A stretch of DNA of 64,000 nt from Typha latifolia (taxonomy: Eukaryota > Streptophyta > Magnoliopsida > Poales > Typhaceae), in contig CM034107.1 in assembly GCA_019914945.1 (NCBI GenBank), positions 5,022,001-5,086,000 on the forward strand, written 5' to 3'. The translations under genes were made by a program, and so were the position numbers. Below the pieces are notes generated by a model. That model was not told the origin of the DNA, ran no database searches, and worked only from the letters and a program-made list of their open reading frames with translations. Each line of letters begins with the position of its first letter. The first letter of the stretch is position 1. Of the stretch, positions 62,075 through 64,000 are shown in pieces.

Positions 62075-63888
62075 TAGACTAAATTACTAGAATACCCCCA
62101 CCGTTTCCTCCCCTCCTCTCTAACCCTCCACGATCTCCTCACATTGTCGCCGCTGCCACCACCTTCCCTCGTCTTCCCCTTCCTCCTCCTCCACTTTCTC
62201 CTTTTCTTCTTCTTCTTCTTCCCTCTCCTCCTCTTCTACCTATTCTTACTCCGACCGAGGGTTCACCAGAGAAGATGGAGCGAGCCGAGCTTCTCGATCG
62301 ACTATGCTTTGGGGATCAAAATCTCTGATTTAGGCATAATGAGGCGACGAGGATAATCGAGAAAATGGGAGGGAGAGAGAAAATAAGAAGACATGGATAA
62401 TTTAGATATTTTATAAATTATTCAGTATATTATAATATAATATTTCTTTGATGGTACCGTCTAAATTAACCTAGGATAAATAAGAATTATAGGAAAAAAA
62501 TGATGGGTCAAGTCACAAAATCCTCAAAAATGAATCATGAATTATAAAATAAGTAAAATATAGGGTGTGATTTATAAAATTCCCTATTAATTGACCTCCC
62601 ACTTAATTCTACTACAACCATACTTCTGATATAGCTAAGTTTGTCATTTAAAAACATGATTCTGGTTGAAAATAGGGAAGAAAATAGCATTTGAAAATTG
62701 AAATGAGGTTGAATTCAAATGGCAGTTGTTTCCTAAAAGGCTAGAGATGAACAAAAATGAAGACAAGTACTGTAATGAGGTTGAAATTATCAGATCATAT
62801 TCCATCAGATTCTAATGTTGTGTGGACGTGTACTTGATTCATCGTTCATCAACCAAATTAAGGAAAAAAACTTTGAAAATATAAAAGCAAGTTTATAGCA
62901 AAAATAATAGAAGGATGTACTAAATGTAAAGGAGATAGTTGAAGGCTTGACGCATACAAATTATTCTTTTAATTAGATCCACTCTATGCTCATTGATTAT
63001 GCATTTTGCACGCATAACCATAAAATCTATATTATAGACTAATCATATTCTAGTGACCTATCAGGCCGTATATCATGTTCTAACAATCAACTAATTTACT
63101 AATTACCTTGTAACTATTTCATTTGATCAAGGTTGAAGATTAATTGCTCTAGCTGCAATGAGATGATTCCATGATATATAACACAATATAAATCCACAGT
63201 TGCAACTATGTAAATGCAAAAGAAAGAGAATCGACAAGCTAAAGACACAATATGCACATCCATATTTTGACAGATCTAGCACCAAGTACATCCTTCATGT
63301 TTATGGAAACTGAGCTTATCTTTCAGTCTACCTTGTCAAGCACTATTCAACATACTACCCAGTTAAACTAACATGTAATATGATTGATAGTCAATTTTAA
63401 TGCTTATGTTATACAATTGCCTGACTAAGTTCTACAATATCGTTGATCTACAAAATGCATCTAACTTTCTTCTATAATTCATTTGTGTGCAATACACAAG
63501 CTAATCCGATTTTATGCCCCTTATGATATATGACGTGATACTAATCTTGAAAACTGTAGAGACACCAGTAGATGACAACAAATTGTTATGATTGGTGAAA
63601 TTTTTAAAAAGAAAGAATCCCAGTAACAAACCTAAAATTTAGGGAAAGACAAGCTCTCAATATGCCATACAAGTTTCTCACTAAAAGTGATCCAGGTTGA
63701 TACTTCAAATGTTCAAGTTAGGTATCCTCCTGAAGAATTGATTGCGTGCATTCCTGCACAGGATGGACTAATAAAGGTTTCCAAATAATAGCTAAAGGAT
63801 GAGCTTCTCATAGCAAGAAGTGAATCATTGCAGATGGTGTTTATATTTTAAATGACAAATAGGTCAAATTCAAACTCAGGACCTCCTG

Positions 63889-63900
63889 CTCTGATATCAT
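63889..63900 (-). other. Possible initiator-Met tRNA primer-binding-site relic
   Basis: On the minus strand TGATATCAGAGC differs by one base from TGGTATCAGAGC, the primer-binding site used by many plant LTR retrotransposons. It is followed by AGGAGGTCCTGAGTTTGAAT. No LTR boundary is seen, so this is a retroelement or SINE-like relic of uncertain class. Confidence 0.3.
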
Positions 63901-64000
63901 GTCAAGTCACCAACTATTCCAAAACCTTAAGCTAATAGAGTAGTAGTAGTAGATTGTGATTCCATCAAATGGGTGGAATTGTGTAGGCCCACCAGTTATC

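Larger units (their letters stand above)
60581..62584. mobile_element. Mutator-like element (Pack-MULE-like) with long TIRs and 9-bp TSD
   Basis: The left end GGAAATTTTACATATCACAC and the reverse complement of the right end GGGAATTTTATAAATCACAC start inverted repeats of at least 45 bp, roughly 80% alike by eye. TATTAATTA (60572-60580) and TATTAATTG (62585-62593) flank it, 8 of 9 identical; a 9-bp duplication is typical of Mutator elements. The 2,004-bp interior has no transposase. It holds a plastid ycf2 fragment, a GAA microsatellite, two unidentified minus-strand frames and a GC-rich segment at about 62100-62380. Non-autonomous MULEs that carry foreign fragments are called Pack-MULEs. Confidence 0.8.
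57794..64000 (-). other. Probable intron (or upstream region) of the BTB gene
   Basis: The acceptor at 57794 shows that an intron starts here on the minus strand. No exon encoding the BTB N-terminus (a PAHKA-like motif) was recognised between 57794 and 64000. The intron is therefore at least 6.2 kb, or a small exon was missed. The stretch is AT-rich and includes a Mutator-like element at 60581-62584. Nothing recognisable was seen at 58150-60570. Confidence 0.5.

Overview
The window is nuclear DNA of a flowering plant. The evidence is spliced genes with GT-AG introns, plant-specific gene families, and dense plant-type LINEs, hAT- and Mutator-type elements and LTR remnants. GC-rich 5' ends of two genes (the beta-propeller gene at 5861 and exon 1 of the kinase gene at 33957) resemble monocot genes. 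That is an inference, and I cannot name the species. No bacterial operon, CRISPR array or rRNA gene is visible, and I recognised no tRNA gene by eye.

Five host genes are supported. (1) A single-exon gene for a secreted or lumenal TolB/DPP6-N-type beta-propeller, 5861-7957 (+). (2) A nine-exon NIPA-type magnesium transporter, 11159-21465 (-), with a GC-AG intron; it converges on gene 1. (3) A ten-exon receptor-like cytoplasmic kinase with an N-terminal UspA domain, 33957-37882 (+). (4) A four-exon KIWI/PC4-type transcriptional coactivator, 41826-44720 (-), with a 23-nt exon. (5) The last exon of a BTB/POZ protein, 57329-57793 (-), whose upstream exons I could not find before the window ends. 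Exon models were built by hand; for genes 2-4 the joined exons give uninterrupted frames of 351, 906 and 110 residues. The genes look like unrelated neighbours, not a pathway.

The rest is mostly transposon-derived. From 1 to 5730, LINE debris carries a nested hAT-type MITE with a perfect 8-bp target duplication, and the LINE poly(A) lies about 130 bp upstream of gene 1. The long sixth intron of gene 2 holds a nest of hAT-type elements and an inserted CAAGG-type MITE; a second member of that MITE family is in intron 2 of gene 4. From 21.5 to 34 kb the sequence is AT-rich intergenic DNA with an LTR fragment, MITEs and microsatellites. A 1.8-kb hAT-type element starts 250 bp upstream of gene 4. 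From 46.8 to 56 kb lies a mosaic of a ~240-bp repeat array, five LINE fragments, a ~3-kb solo-LTR-like insertion with a 5-bp duplication, and a second LTR fragment.

The most unusual object is a 2.0-kb Mutator-like element (60581-62584) inside the probable BTB intron. It has long inverted ends and a 9-bp target duplication. It carries a recognisable fragment of the plastid gene ycf2 plus two unidentified open frames, so it looks like a Pack-MULE-like carrier of organelle DNA. I see no convincing evidence for a wholly new biological system.
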